NCBI GenBank assembly: GCA_949130485.1
Contig: OX422185.1
Location: 14,197,011 to 14,261,010 of the forward strand
Length of the DNA: 64,000 bases
DNA from: Agelas oroides
Taxonomy: Eukaryota; Porifera; Demospongiae; Agelasida; Agelasidae
Direction: 5' to 3'
Part shown: piece by piece, positions 1 to 11,131 of the stretch
How the letters are laid out: each line of letters opens with the position of its first letter
Position numbering within the stretch: the first letter of the stretch is position 1
Program-made: the position numbers and the translations under genes
Notes under the pieces: generated by a model
Databases searched by the model: none
Told to the model about the DNA's origin: nothing
Seen by the model: the letters and a program-made list of their open reading frames with translations, nothing else

Positions 1-2400
1 TTGGAACAGGAAGCCTGGGTTCAAGGCTGCGATTTTCGGTTTTGGGCGCAGTTTATACGGAAATCCGTAAAACACCGCGTCACGCAATCCAACTTTAACC
101 CCTAGCGCACTGAAAACTGCAAAAAGTCGTTATCCGAGACAGCGAGCAACAGACAACTTGATAATAGAGCAATAACTACAGTAGACGCCGGCTATGTGAG
201 GGTGATGTTTTTATTATGTTTAATGCCTACAATTAATGTTAGACTGTGTGGTTTTTTGGGCCTCTTCAGAGGGAGTGGCAGGTTTTGGGCACCAATCTTT
301 TATTATTTAGGCCATCTTTGTGGAGCCATTCTTGACCCTCTTGGTATTCTGGCTCAGAGGCAGTGGAAGGTGCTTGAGATTGGGGGGGGGCACCGATGAT
401 GGTGCGTGCGTAAGAATGCACACGATAGGGGGGTCTGGGGGCATGCTCCCCCAGATTAAAATTAGGTGCTCTGAGATCACTTCTGAGATCATATTTGTAC
501 CCAAATGCCACTAGTCCGACTAGAGTGGATGACGGGAGTAGGCCTAATACCGCCGTTCGCCACGATACACGTCAGTCATCACAAGGCGTTTTCAGTCACT
601 ATAGTCATAGATATATTATGAGACATCTCATATATCTATGCTGTAGTCGACCTTGTACGTGTCGGGCCTGATGAAGTGGGCATCTTATAGACAAATTGAC
701 GACCTAGTTTCTACTTTGTACTTCACGTTGAAACTAGTTCAGACTGAAGGGCAGAGACTTGTACTTGCAGTATGCATGCGTAATAGCATAGATATGGTAA
801 TAGTATCAAACACACGAGTTCAAGACCCAAGGTGAGCTTTACTGATCATAGTTACTCAGGCCTACCTCCAGGTTCCAGGTCAAGAATTGGGGGGGCTAAG
901 GCCCCCCCTAGCCCCCCCCCCCCCCGGTTCCACCGCCTATGTTCTGGCTTGTCTTCTCTTGACTCCTCCTTCATTGGTCTTTATACATTGGCTTTCTGCC
1001 ATGAGACCACACAGATGCTATGAAATATAGATGTATAAATACAGCACTCTTTAGGCTGTTCTACTCATAACTATCAGTCCGTCCAAAGTTGTGAAAGGCA
1101 TATGCAATTGTTGAGGTAGGTGTATGAGATCTTTTTTTTTTTTGTAGGCACTGCTGAAAATTACAGAGACTGGAGCCACTGCTTTCTGTCATTTGGTTTC
1201 TGTTCTAAATGTCTTGCATGAGAATCTAGGAACAATCTGTGAATGCAGTAGTGCTGTCATTTTCGCGTTTGAGCATGTACATACAATATAAAAATGTTGA
1301 GGGTGAGTCATAGTATTCTATTCATTTTTGATATACCTCAATCACTTGGCTGAATAAAGCAAGAATTCAGTGATTTGGGTGCATGTATATTATGTTGTAA
1401 ATAAAAGTAACTGAGGAGTCTCACCAGCATTGCCCAGTGGGTTAAAAGGACTACATCTTCATAGCCTTGTTGCTGGAAATTTTGGAAGAACTGGGACCCC
1501 AAAACAAGGACTTGTTTAATATTTAATAATAGAAGCATGTCCTTATCGCAGTCTGTATGATTATCTCTGAAGTTTCCTGCTGGATTAGGTCCATGTATGT
1601 AGCAATGACATGTGTTATTTTATTATCAATAACATGATCAGTTGTGTGTCAGGTACTTGGTCATCAAGCTGTGTTGGTCCCGGAAGTCTACAAGCATGTA
1701 ACAGTAGAACTATTGGTCTCTCTTCAGCAGATGAAAAATATAATTTATAATCATGATACAAATATTGTTATACTCTCTTTTAACTCATAGAAGAGCATAT
1801 AAATGTATGTATGGGTCTTGTTGAAGGATAATAGCAGTGCTCACTGGGATTATCTGAAATGCACTAAACACAATGTTATACTGTAGAGTCCAAATTGAGC
1901 ACCAACAGTTCTTATATAATAATACCTTGGAGTCATTCAGATGGAACCACCATTTACTGTCTTTCAGTGAACGACAAACAGCAGAGTAGTGTCCAGTGTT
2001 GCTGCATATCCTTGTGTACACAACAATCCCAGTCAGCTAGTAAATTCTTCTCTCATTGGGATGCTCAGGGTTGGTTCCTATACATACGTCTACTGTAAAT
2101 TACAGAGTTATGGCATGTACCTGAACTTGGACTTTAGTCGAGCATCTCACTTTATAGTATCACAGGAAAGTATTCTACATAACACAAAAACTTTTTATTG
2201 TGTAGCTATATACATTGCTTACGTCTTCCCACATGAATGCATAGTACTTTGGGTAGTAAAGACAACTTCGTTGTCTTTTCCTGGTGAGTATGTTATTGCA
2301 CCTATAGTGTATTCCATACATGTACTTACAATAAACATCATTTTCAATTTTCATTTTGTAAGCTGGATTCTACCTATTACACTCTGAAGTGACATCTTCT
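1..2400. other. intergenic, no gene supported
   Basis: Only short random reading frames are present in all six frames. A G-run/C-run pair lies near 886-926. I see no splice-bounded exon, RNA gene or clear element ends here. Confidence 0.6.
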
Positions 2401-2557
2401 ACTTGCACACTATACTCTCTAACCTATTTGCAGGAGAGACGTTCAGTACATGTGCAAGATCTCTCTACTCATTGCAGCAAGAGATCTTGTACATGTACTG
2501 AACATCTCTCCTGCAAATACGTTAGAGAGAAAAGGGTGACAAATAGTGTGTAAGTAA
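2401..2557. repeat. long imperfect hairpin (foldback)
   Basis: The 50-base arm at 2415-2464 is nearly the reverse complement of 2480-2529 (core CTCTCTAAC / GTTAGAGAG). An outer arm (acttgcacacta / atagtgtgtaagt) extends the palindrome to 2401-2557. Probably a foldback MITE. No target duplication was recognised. Confidence 0.75.
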
Positions 2558-3218
2558 TGACACAAACAAGTTGTTTACTCACTCCGGCATACAACTGAAG
2601 ATGTAAATGTTGTGTTCTTTGGTCAGATATTTCTCTATACATTCCTTACATCTTACTTCCGAAAAGATGAGTGTTATATTTGATGCATGACAACTACAAA
2701 AACATATACCTCTTTGTGTTCCAGAGCTGGTGTTGGATTAATCAAAAATCATTATGGCACTTGCATTCACAGCTCCTGAACCATAAAGTATATATCAAGT
2801 CATTACATACTCTTACTTCACACTAGTCTTGCTCAGCAAACTCAAAAACAGTGCTGAGGAATTCATGAGCATCACACTGCTCATCTTAACAAAGCAGTGG
2901 TAATGTGTCTGCATGGTATAAAAAAATCATTCCTATAATACAGTGTTCACCACTCTGCTGTACATGATGCATTGTAAACCCTTCAATGCAGCCAGTATTG
3001 TGGTTGGTGAAATGACACTATAGAATATTGGCAGTCACTCCACATTGTTCTAAATGCTGCAAGGTTGCATATTTCACCTATCAGTGTGACTAAGGGGGGG
3101 AAACCAACTTCATTTCGAGTGAAATATATACATGTACATACAGAAGACGGACCCCAGAACTCAAGATAAACAAGTATAAAACTTGGGCTTGGCAAGGGCA
3201 AAAACTGCACAATATGAA
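2558..3218. other. downstream flank of the retroelement, no gene
   Basis: No supported gene. This stretch would contain the 3' UTR and 3' junction of the minus-strand retroelement, but I could not identify a poly-A or simple tail marking the junction. Confidence 0.4.
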
Positions 3219-5837
3219 CTAGACAAAACATAAAAACAATGACCGGAGAAAAGCAATAATGTTATGTATGAACATTAACAGATTTGGTTGAGTTGAGTTC
3301 CATAGTGGGTTGAGGCGAGCACAGAATATTCTGTGTGAAGCAGTTACTGCAGCTTTAGCTGCTGAATCAAGAAGGTGTGTGGCAGCTGACTTGGAGAGTG
3401 AAGAGACCTGCTGCCGTAGTGAGGAGCGAGTGTGTGGCAGCCAGTGGCCTAATGCACCAATTTCAACAGTCACTAGTTCAGATATCATTCCTTTTGTTTC
3501 TAGATCGCTCAAAGCATGCTGGTATATTTCCTTGCTCTCTTTTCTCGATTTTGCATTTTGGAGGCAGTCAGGTGAGTTATACGGAACAGTTAGTTCAATA
3601 AGGATGATTTCGCTAGCACTGACTATGACAATGTCCGGGCGGGCTGAGGTGTCCAGGATTTCAGCTGGGATGGTAGATGGGGGGTTATCAGTAACTCTCA
3701 ATCCCGGTAGATCTGCGTATAGCCTTTCTCCTGGTTGGAGATACTCCCTTAGACCATTAGCCAAGATCTTCAAGGCACTGTCATGTCGCAAGGTATACCT
3801 TCCTTGTGTGAGAGATACAGGGCAACCATTTAATATGTGCTGGACAGTAGGCCATGGGTTGTTGCAGAGAGGGCACTTGGCATCTGGCCTTAATCTCCAT
3901 CGTCGCAAGTTTAGAGGAGTGGGGAGCGTGTCTGACCCAGCCCTCAGCAGAAATGACAGCTGTCCAGCAGGCATTCCTTTCTGGATACGCTTCCAAACAT
4001 TGTTCTGGGATTCTAGTTCTGTGATGTCGGTGAATTTGCTCTGGACTGTCAATTCACTAAGTTTGTCATTCCAGTGTTTGACACGACTTTCCCGATGGAT
4101 ACTTGTGCATTTACGTATGCGTTGACTTCTAGTGAAGCCCTGATCCAATAGCAACTCAGAGATTTCAGTGATCATTGGGTCCTTCGAGGTAAGGATAGAG
4201 GAGAGAAACGTTAATTTTGCTTTCGTACGATACTCTGAGATGGCTGGGATGTCAATAACATTGGGGTGGTGTATAACAGCATTTGTAACTCCTCTTGTGA
4301 GGCCGAGCCAGCTCTTGATCTTTCTGGTGCATTGAGACTGAACTTTCTTGATGCTTGAATCAGGTATCACATCTACTGATAAGACGAAGTGAAATGAGGG
4401 AATAAGGAATCTGCGAAGAATCCATAGTTTGTATTCCCCTCGAATAGGAGATGTGTCCAAGCTATCCAGATTCTCCAGGAAGGAGATCATGAATCTCTTG
4501 CCTGACTCCTTAGTTGTTGCTGGCAGGGTTTGGCAAAGGGTGTGTCCTAGGAACTTAGTGGGACCTGTGGAGATGTTCCTAGTGGAACCATCCTTGAGTG
4601 AGAACGTTATATTGCTGAGCACTTTCTTGCCATTATAGACAAAGGACACACATTTAGAAGGCTTCAGTGTCAGATCAAGATCTGAACAGTGTTTGTCAAT
4701 GATTTGTAAGGCAGTTGCATGGTCATTCATTGAGGAGGAGAAAACAGAGAGGTCGTCAGCGAATCCTTTTACTTTGTGTGTCTTGGAGTGTTTGGTACTT
4801 GTAGTGGTAACTGTAGAGGGGGGGTTAGAAAGATACCATTTGCCATTCCCTGGGGCTGAAAACCAATTAGTCTCGAAAAGGTTGAGTGTTTCCAGCATTC
4901 TCCCTTTACGATAAAGTACTGTTGCTGTGCCATCTGATGATACCGAGATGACTTTGGCTAGATACCAGCCTTGGGGTTCGTCTGAGTCGTCCTCGTCCCA
5001 TTGGACATAAAGGTGTGAGTTCACCTTTGGAAGTTCTTGTGCGGTGGGGTCTGACAGTTTGAGTCGGAAGCCACAGGTTGAAAGCGACTGTGCAAGTTGG
5101 ATGATGGGATTAAAGGTAATCAAGAATATCAGTGGTGACAGTGTGTCCCCCTGAAAGACTCCTTTGCTAATTGGGAAGCTAGGTGTTGACCAGTTCTTTG
5201 TAACTACTCGTGCAGTCAATTGAGAGTAGGCACTGGATATGTATGATCTCACTTCAAGTGGAAGCTGGATGTGAGCTAGCATATCATATATGAGCTGGTG
5301 TGGTACTGACCCAAAGGCATTCTTGAGGTCAAGAAAGGTGACTGAGAGAGGGAGGCCATTCTGAACAGCATTTTGGATTATGGCTGAAGTGGCAAAGATA
5401 TGTTCCATTGTGCCATTAATGTTGGTCAAGAAACCTTTTTGGAGACTGGTATCTATGATATCATTGTCTCGAACGAAGCGTTCCAGTCGGAGAGCCAGGA
5501 TTTTGTTGAAGAGTTTGCCTATTGCTGAAGTCAGTGCTATAGGGCGAAAGTTCTCGGGATTGGACAGATCCTGATTTTTGGGGATAAGGGTAATCTTGGC
5601 CTGGCACCAGGATTCTGGAGCAGCATGATTTTCCAGTAAGATCTTTGAAAACAAGGTCGCCAGGAAGTGGTGGGCAGAGGGTAGCTTTTTCAGATGGTGG
5701 TAAGTAATCTCGTCTTCCCCTGGAGAAGAGTTAGAGGGGCGACTTTTCAGAACCTTTCTGATGGTACTAGGAGTAATGGCAGATAGGTCAAACTCGGTTG
5801 GCTCATCACGTTTGGTGAAGGGCATAACTTGTTTCAC
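3219..5837 (-). pseudogene. reverse transcriptase/endonuclease of R2-like retroelement (main open segment)
   Basis: This 872-codon open segment would copy element RNA into DNA at a nicked genomic target. Numbering from codon 5837, RT motif A is FLDLKNAFGSV (Asp170), motif B is QGDTLSP (229-235) and motif C is FADD (359-362), so catalytic aspartates are intact. A thumb-like region follows. A C-x2-C-x8-H-x4-C knuckle (Cys655, Cys658, His667, Cys672) precedes RPD (733-735) and IELT (Glu748), matching the restriction-like endonuclease of R2-type elements. An extra domain of about 66 residues sits between motifs B and C. The segment begins right after a TGA with a GTG codon, so it is not a natural start: it is the downstream part of a longer protein. 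Frames on the opposite strand are shadows. Confidence 0.9.
4827..5024 (-). other. Tudor/chromo-like domain inserted in the RT palm
   Basis: Residues ~272-337 of the RT segment lie between motif B and the FADD box, where R2-type enzymes normally have a short link. The stretch has the look of a small beta-barrel reader: a YVQWDE start, an acidic loop, WYLAKV, then SDGTATVLY, a GRMLETL strand and a final NW. The resemblance to Tudor/Agenet-like folds is by eye. I recall similar RT proteins from coral genomes, so the insertion is probably a family feature rather than private to this copy. Confidence 0.55.
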
Positions 5838-6143
5838 TCACTCTGGAAGTGTCTGGTAAGTCTGATGACTGCTAGCAGTTGAATCTAGGAAATATGCGTA
5901 AGCTGTTTCAGCACTGAAGTCAGGTTCTGCATGGGTGTTTTTCCCAGAACAGCACTTCTTTGCATAGAGCCAGGGATTGTTTCTGAATGCTCTTTCGTGT
6001 TTACGGATGTTTGTGGAGTTCTCTAAGTTCCTCTTAGCTTTTAAAGCTTTGCTATATGCTCTACATGCATCATGAAAAGCACGTGGTGCATTTTTACGGT
6101 TTTTCCTGCAAACGGACAGTAGTTGCTTCATTCTCTCCACCAC
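5838..6143 (-). pseudogene. retroelement ORF, segment between two in-frame TGAs
   Basis: This ~101-codon stretch is in the same frame as the RT segment and separated from it only by TGA (5838-5840). It is rich in Lys/Arg (RKNRKNAPRAFHDACRAYSK) and resembles the basic linker that precedes RT motifs in this class of protein. The junction reads LPE-stop-VKQVMPF. A Trp (TGG) to TGA change would explain it, though this is inference. Confidence 0.7.
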
Positions 6144-6161
6144 TTTCTCAATTTTCCTAGT

Positions 6162-6446
6162 TCAGCGTATTGGAGCGGAAGGTTTCGTCCCGCCAGGGGA
6201 GCTTCGAGGAAGGATCTCGTGCCGCTCAAGGTGGGCATTTAATAGAGAGGCAAAGATGGAGGCTGCCTCTCTAGGTTGCGTCTCTCCTGAGGAGAGGCGG
6301 TTGTGCACAGGCGAAATAATGGAGGAGAACTCGGCGTCGATAAAGTCCCAGGCCACGTTCACAGTAGCTGTAGTAGCGTCGCTAGGCTGCGAAAGGGGAG
6401 AGCACCTTTCTACCACCATCTCTTGATGACTGATCACGTGAATAAA
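6162..6446 (-). pseudogene. retroelement ORF, 5'-most preserved segment
   Basis: Same frame as the two downstream segments, ending at TGA 6162-6164. The coding-like part (for example VAWDFIDAEFSSIISPVHNR) ends where the MITE begins at 6447. Residues read further upstream come from the MITE and are not retroelement sequence. No N-terminal zinc fingers or Myb domain remain. Confidence 0.6.
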
Positions 6447-7021
6447 CAGTGGCGGATCTAGAAATTTAGAAAGGGGGGTTGAGTCACTGGCGCGCGAAGC
6501 GCGCCGAAAAATTTTTTGGGTTGCCACGCCCACTTTCGGTCACGTGAACGCATTCATACAAAATATAGCTGGAAGGCCGAACCGAGGGGTCCGTCACAAA
6601 AGAAATCTCGTACACTGTCCGACAGTGTTGTTTTAAGAAACCTGTCGGCAGAAATCCAAACTGAAATCCAGAAATCCAAACTGAAATCCAGAAATCCACT
6701 GTGAAATCCAGAAATCCACTCTGAAATCCGAAATCCACGTGAAATCCAGTGGATTTCGAAATCTCGTACGCCGAGGCACGCCGTGGCGGACCCCTCGGGC
6801 CGAACTGAATATCTCGAAGCAACTCTAGGCCTAGTCAAACGTCTGGAGATCAGTAAGGAACTGATACGTGTGTAACTGTGCCTGCATGGTTGTTGTTGCT
6901 GCATGCCACTGCTGCATAATCATTTGATGGACTCGTGCAGTTATGTACGCAAAATACATTACTAGCCGCCAAAGGGGGGTGCATTTGCACCCCCCTTACC
7001 CCCCCCCTAAATCCGCCACTG
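6447..7021. mobile_element. hAT-type MITE inserted in the retroelement
   Basis: Terminal inverted repeats CAGTGGCGGATCTAG and CTAAATCCGCCACTG bound 575 bp. Inside are an inner inverted repeat (GGCCGAACCGAGGGGTCC near 6577 and its complement near 6787) and an array of GAAATCCA-type octamers at ~6655-6750. The CAGTGGCGGATC terminus is typical of non-autonomous hAT elements. No 8-bp duplication is recognisable. Reading frames inside are chance. Confidence 0.8.
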
Positions 7022-7116
7022 AGAAACAGTACGGGCCGAATGGCAACAAATTTTATGATTTGTTACGTGTTGTATGCTTGAACGTGCATGAGTGTCTAGC
7101 TTAGTCCACCCCATGT

Positions 7117-7204
7117 GACTGAGCTGTGTCTACCCTTGATGTCACACACATGATAAATGTACCAGGCTCTTCCCCTCCTCAGTGGAGCATGAGAACGAGG
7201 CTAG
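7117..7204. mobile_element. half copy of a TAGCCTCG-family MITE
   Basis: It ends ...GAGAACGAGGCTAG and contains the internal motif gtctaccCTTGATGTCAC..ACATGATAAATG, also found near 25190, 26280 and 33240. The left terminus is missing or too diverged to see. Confidence 0.5.
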
Positions 7205-7555
7205 CTGGTGGGTACTAATCAGTTTTGTGTTGATCTAATTTAGCGAACTACCAGGAATGAAGCCCCTCAGTTACCAGCCTTGTAACAAGGAAACATGTCC
7301 AACACAATTTGAAGATACCAGGAATGGCATAAACATCCTAGTGTAGCTTGCTGCAGCTGCTACTGTGTACCACGAACCAGTTTGCTTCATTTCTTGGCTT
7401 TAAGAATCTAAAGATTGGGCAGTAACTTGCTGTTTGTCTTGTAAAGTGACCACACCATTACCACCTTTACTATGGTCTAAATTGCTTGAATTGATGGAAG
7501 ACCAATCTAACTTCACTTATTGCATGCTCACTCCAATTAATAATTTGTGTACTTC
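7205..7555. other. no gene seen
   Basis: Spacer between two MITEs. No splice-bounded coding stretch or RNA gene was recognised. Confidence 0.5.
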
Positions 7556-7905
7556 TAGCCACGTTCCCAGGCCTCCTCTGTTTTGTTTACTCTTTGGTTT
7601 GGGTTCAGTATCATACATAGAAGCAAAAGAGTGGTGAAAAATGGGGAAAGCTTGGGAGCACACGAGGTGGACACGAGGTGGACGTAGGGGGGCAGTGCCC
7701 AACTACAAATGCATGTGTACTAGTTGTGCGAGTGAGTTTCTTACCAGTTAAGTGGTGTAGTCTCAGTTTCGAGAGTGTCTGAAGTCCTACCTAGCAGTGG
7801 AGCACTCGATGATGAAGTCTGGTGTGTTACTTGAATGTAAACCCCTCCCCTCCACCAAAACCAAACCAAAGAGCAAAACACAGGGGAGGCCTGGGAACAA
7901 GGCTA
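7556..7905. mobile_element. TAGCCTCG-family MITE, 350 bp
   Basis: Left end TAGCCACGTTCCCAGGCC and right end GGCCTGGGAACAAGGCTA. The inverted arms continue inward as CTCTGTTTTGTTTACTCTTTGG and its complement. The flanking 9-mers do not match, so this copy is old or rearranged. Confidence 0.75.
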
Positions 7906-7949
7906 TGATATAGTCAGTTTGAAGTCAAAGGTCATCATTGCTAATGGTA

Positions 7950-8404
7950 CACTGTAAAAACATTTGGGTTACTTCAACCATATTTTGGTCATCTCAGTTG
8001 CATGCCTGTTGTGTAAGTGAAACATTAGCTATGAATGTCATCAAGGGATGCTTACAATTTGAATCAAAGTGTAGTTGAGAAGCTTCTCCCTTTTGTTAGA
8101 TTAGGATCATCTTGCAGAAAGCCTATAAATCAGCATTTCTGGTAAGGTTTGGTGTTTCTTAGATCCTACACATCCGCCCCTGGAGGAGTTCCTTGGTTGC
8201 ATGGTTATCCAGGAATGTAGCCAAATAGCTAGGCTTTCTGCAAGAAGATCCTAAGTTAACAAAAAGGAGAAGCGTCTCAACTACACTTTTGCTTTCAATC
8301 AAATTGAAAGCATCCCTTGAAGTTTGTAAAGTGTCACGTACACAACAGGCATGCAACTGAGATGACCATAATATGGTTGAAGTAACCCAAATGTTTTTAC
8401 AGTG
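7950..8404. mobile_element. foldback MITE with TA duplication
   Basis: Terminal arms CACTGTAAAAACATTTGGG / CCCAAATGTTTTTACAGTG extend about 175 bp (7950-8125 against 8225-8404), so nearly the whole element folds back. TA flanks both ends. The minus-strand frame at 8159-8602 is a by-product of this structure. Confidence 0.8.
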
Positions 8405-8850
8405 TAGCCTCATTCCCAGGCCAATTAGAGAAAAGGCCTGGTTTCTGCTGTTCACATAGACATTTAATTTCCAGACATTCAGGGAATTCATGATAGTATC
8501 CCCTTGTGTTGTAACATACATAGTGTATACACTTTTGATAATGTGCACAAAACCTGGATTTTGCTGTTTTGTGTGCTTACCAGTGACTCTGAGGTGAAGC
8601 AATGGTGCCTAAACTCAAATAAGAGGGTATATCAAAACTGTTGTCATGTCTTGGGTGATACATGTAGACATGAGTATACATGTATATGATGTCATCGTTA
8701 CAATCACATGATGTAGACTGTAATTTGATGCATGCTTGTATAATTCTACATGAGCTTTATGCACTAATTGTAATTAAGCACATGCATGAACGGTAGCTAC
8801 CAGGCCCATTATTTTCCCTGTATTTTCAAGTCAGCCTAGGAATGAGGCTA
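8405..8850. mobile_element. possible degenerate TAGCCTCG-family element
   Basis: Begins TAGCCTCATTCCCAGGCC and ends CCTAGGAATGAGGCTA. Flanking 9-mers (tttacagtg / caccaatag) do not match, so this pairing of ends is tentative. Confidence 0.4.
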
Positions 8851-9118
8851 CACCAATAGCAGTAACCCATAACCTGCAGGCATTCACCTCCTTATATGGT
8901 AGCCCAAATAGTCATCAAAGTATTTACACTGTAATTAGTATCTTTTTCATATTGCTAGCTGGTCTCGTCCCCACACCAAACTTTCTGTGCATGCCCTGCA
9001 GCCTCGTTAAAAAACACGGTCTGGACACATTCAGTGGGAAAACCTGTCTTTGATTATAACAATATCAGCATGTTGTTGCACCAATCAGATTGCTCAGATA
9101 AGGTAAATTATGTTTATA

Positions 9119-9708
9119 CCGTAAAATCGGGATAATAGGCACTCAAAGAAAATAAGCATCCATGAATATAGCACCCATTGTGATCACAACAACCACATCG
9201 CATTTATAGGCACCCACACAAAAATAGGCACCCCACATGAAAAGGTACCCATTTCTGTGCAAACGGAATTGAATTTGCAGATTCAGCATTTGGAACGTAA
9301 CGGCCAACTTTCGCCAGTATATATATCCTATTGTAAGCAGGATACATCCCAAAATTTAGGCAAGAAGCAGCGTTGATAAAACATATGCAGGAATTAACAA
9401 AACCCTCTTATGGATTCATTAGTTCCTAGCACTTTTCATTGGTTGGCAGGATTTTCAATGATCGTTCGATTGTTGACTGTATCTCTGGTTCTAGAAAAGC
9501 TACCAGTATGAGACAGGAATTGGCAGAAAAAGAACCTCTAGGCCTAAAATATATCACAGTTAACCCATTCCCACACAACTGTACACTACCAGATGCTTAC
9601 ATGCGTTTATTAGCACACCATGAATATAAGCACCCCATGGCTATAAGCACCCATTCTTGTTGCTAATTTTGAAAACAGGCACCGGTAGTTAATATCCTGA
9701 TTTTACAG
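9119..9708. mobile_element. Tc1/mariner-like MITE (CCGTAAAATC ends)
   Basis: Left end TA-CCGTAAAATCGGGATAAT and right end ATATCCTGATTTTACAG form an inverted pair. The interior repeats a motif like ATAGGCACCC several times near both ends. No transposase is present. Confidence 0.65.
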
Positions 9709-10312
9709 TTCATCATTGAAGCCAGCTTGTAGATTTTTTGGTGCCAAAGCTTACACTGCTGGTAGTGGATAATGTAATTAAGATCTGCAATTACTGACCA
9801 TTTTATCTCAACTGGCCCCAGTTTCCCTAGTGAAGGTGTCTAGACAATATTTTTCAGCGTGGCCGCAGGGTGCAGGGTGCGTGAAAAATTTGGTCTGTGG
9901 ATGAGACGAATCGCTAGCAGAATTCTTGTAAGTTAATAATTAGAGCAACAACTGGGAGACATTTGCCTATGATTATGACAAACTACGACCTACTCACTAT
10001 GGTAACATTCATGGCTGACATGAACATCATGTGATGCTGCTGATGACAGTTTTGTATTGTGGTATGTTCTTGCAATAATACATCCCCTTCAAGCAAATGT
10101 CCTCCCTCCTTTTTACCTAACAAGTTCTTACATGAATGCCTCATGTTGAGCGTCTTCGGGGTGTGCTTTTAGTGAGCTTTTTATTGAATAGTTTCGTAAA
10201 CAGAGTGTATTGTTACTGTGCAGTAGACACTATATAGTGTTGTGAAGTTGCAGACTGATCAAGCCACAATCACAAGTAGTGTGTTCATACCATGGTCTAT
10301 TGTACTGTAATA
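9709..10312. other. no gene seen
   Basis: AT-rich spacer. I see no element ends, exons or RNA genes. Confidence 0.5.
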
Positions 10313-11131
10313 AAGTCACAAAAAAGTTTTCTGAATGAAAACAAGTGCATGTAGGGATGGAACCCTCAAAAACCAACCAAACTAGATGGGAATGACACCA
10401 CAACAATTTCACACCATCCCTACATCTTGTGCCATTTTGCCAACTATACTTTGTGTTTGTTAGTTGTGTTCATAGGAGGGTTGTTGAAGGCAGTGGGATG
10501 GGTAGTGCTGGGTGTGGAGTGCATGTTGATGTGCATGGGGGGTGAGTTATGTTGTGGGTGGCTGTGATGTAGTTGCTATGCTGAGGATGGCAGGTATGGT
10601 CTGTCTTGAATTAGTCTTGCAAGCCAGACCCTTTCTGCGCAGCACCAATTGCGTTCAGTATGCGGCACACAGAGGGAAGAAGTTTGATGTTTGGATTTAC
10701 AATTTCACTTCAAAGCATTTATGACGATTCTTAGTGCCTTCCTCTGCGTGCCAATACTGAAAGCGATCTGCACTGTGGAACGGAAAGGGTCTGGCTTGTG
10801 AGACTAGTCTTGAATGCAGAAACTGTCAAGTGCATGAGCTGGGTCTGTTGGAGTAAGTGATGTTGTGAAATTTTATTGCTGCTGAACATGGCAGATATGG
10901 ATTGTCTTTATGTAAAAGGCTGTGGAGTGAGCAGCGCTAACTACAGCTAGTATTCATTTAGTGGGTGTGAATAGACTAGAGAGTTTACTGGTGTGCATAG
11001 TTGGCAAAATGGCACAAGATGTAGGGATGGTGTGAAATTGTTGTGGTGTCATTCCCATCTAGTTTGGTTGGTTTTTGAGGGTTCCATCCCTACATGCACT
11101 TGTTTTCATTCAGAAAACTTTTTTGTGACTT
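10313..11131. repeat. element with 135-bp near-perfect inverted arms
   Basis: Arm 10313-10447 is almost the exact reverse complement of 10997-11131 (outer end AAGTCACAAAAAAGTTTTC). The loop contains a complete younger MITE at 10612-10806. A flanking target duplication was not identified. Confidence 0.8.
10612..10806. mobile_element. TAGTCTYG-family MITE with perfect 9-bp target duplication
   Basis: Ends TAGTCTTGCAAGCCAGACCC / GGGTCTGGCTTGTGAGACTA. The 9-mer GTCTTGAAT lies on both sides (10603-10611 and 10807-10815). A segment of its interior (10678-10737) recurs inverted at 11245-11307. The intact duplication marks a clean insertion. Confidence 0.9.

Larger units (their letters stand above)
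3219..6446 (-). mobile_element. R2-like non-LTR retrotransposon, 5'-truncated and inactivated
   Basis: One minus-strand reading frame runs from 6446 down to 3219, interrupted by in-frame TGA codons at 6162-6164 and 5838-5840. It encodes a reverse transcriptase followed by a CCHC knuckle and a PD-(D/E)XK-type endonuclease, the arrangement of R2-like, site-specific-type retroelements. The 5' side stops at a hAT-type MITE (6447-7021), and no continuation is seen beyond it. The three pieces share one frame, so this is a single broken protein rather than separate genes. Confidence 0.85.

Noticed and set aside
1989-2387. 132-codon plus-strand frame
   Set aside because: AT-rich, Tyr/Ile/Val-heavy random-looking frame without a domain or splice context.
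3310-4125. 271-codon plus-strand frame
   Set aside because: Antisense shadow of the RT reading frame, which has intact catalytic motifs.
6484-6904. Overlapping frames of 112 and 116 codons upstream of the retroelement
   Set aside because: They lie inside the hAT-type MITE and reflect its GAAATCCA repeats.
8159-8602. 147-codon minus-strand frame
   Set aside because: Lies across a foldback MITE and its neighbour. No splice sites or recognisable domain.
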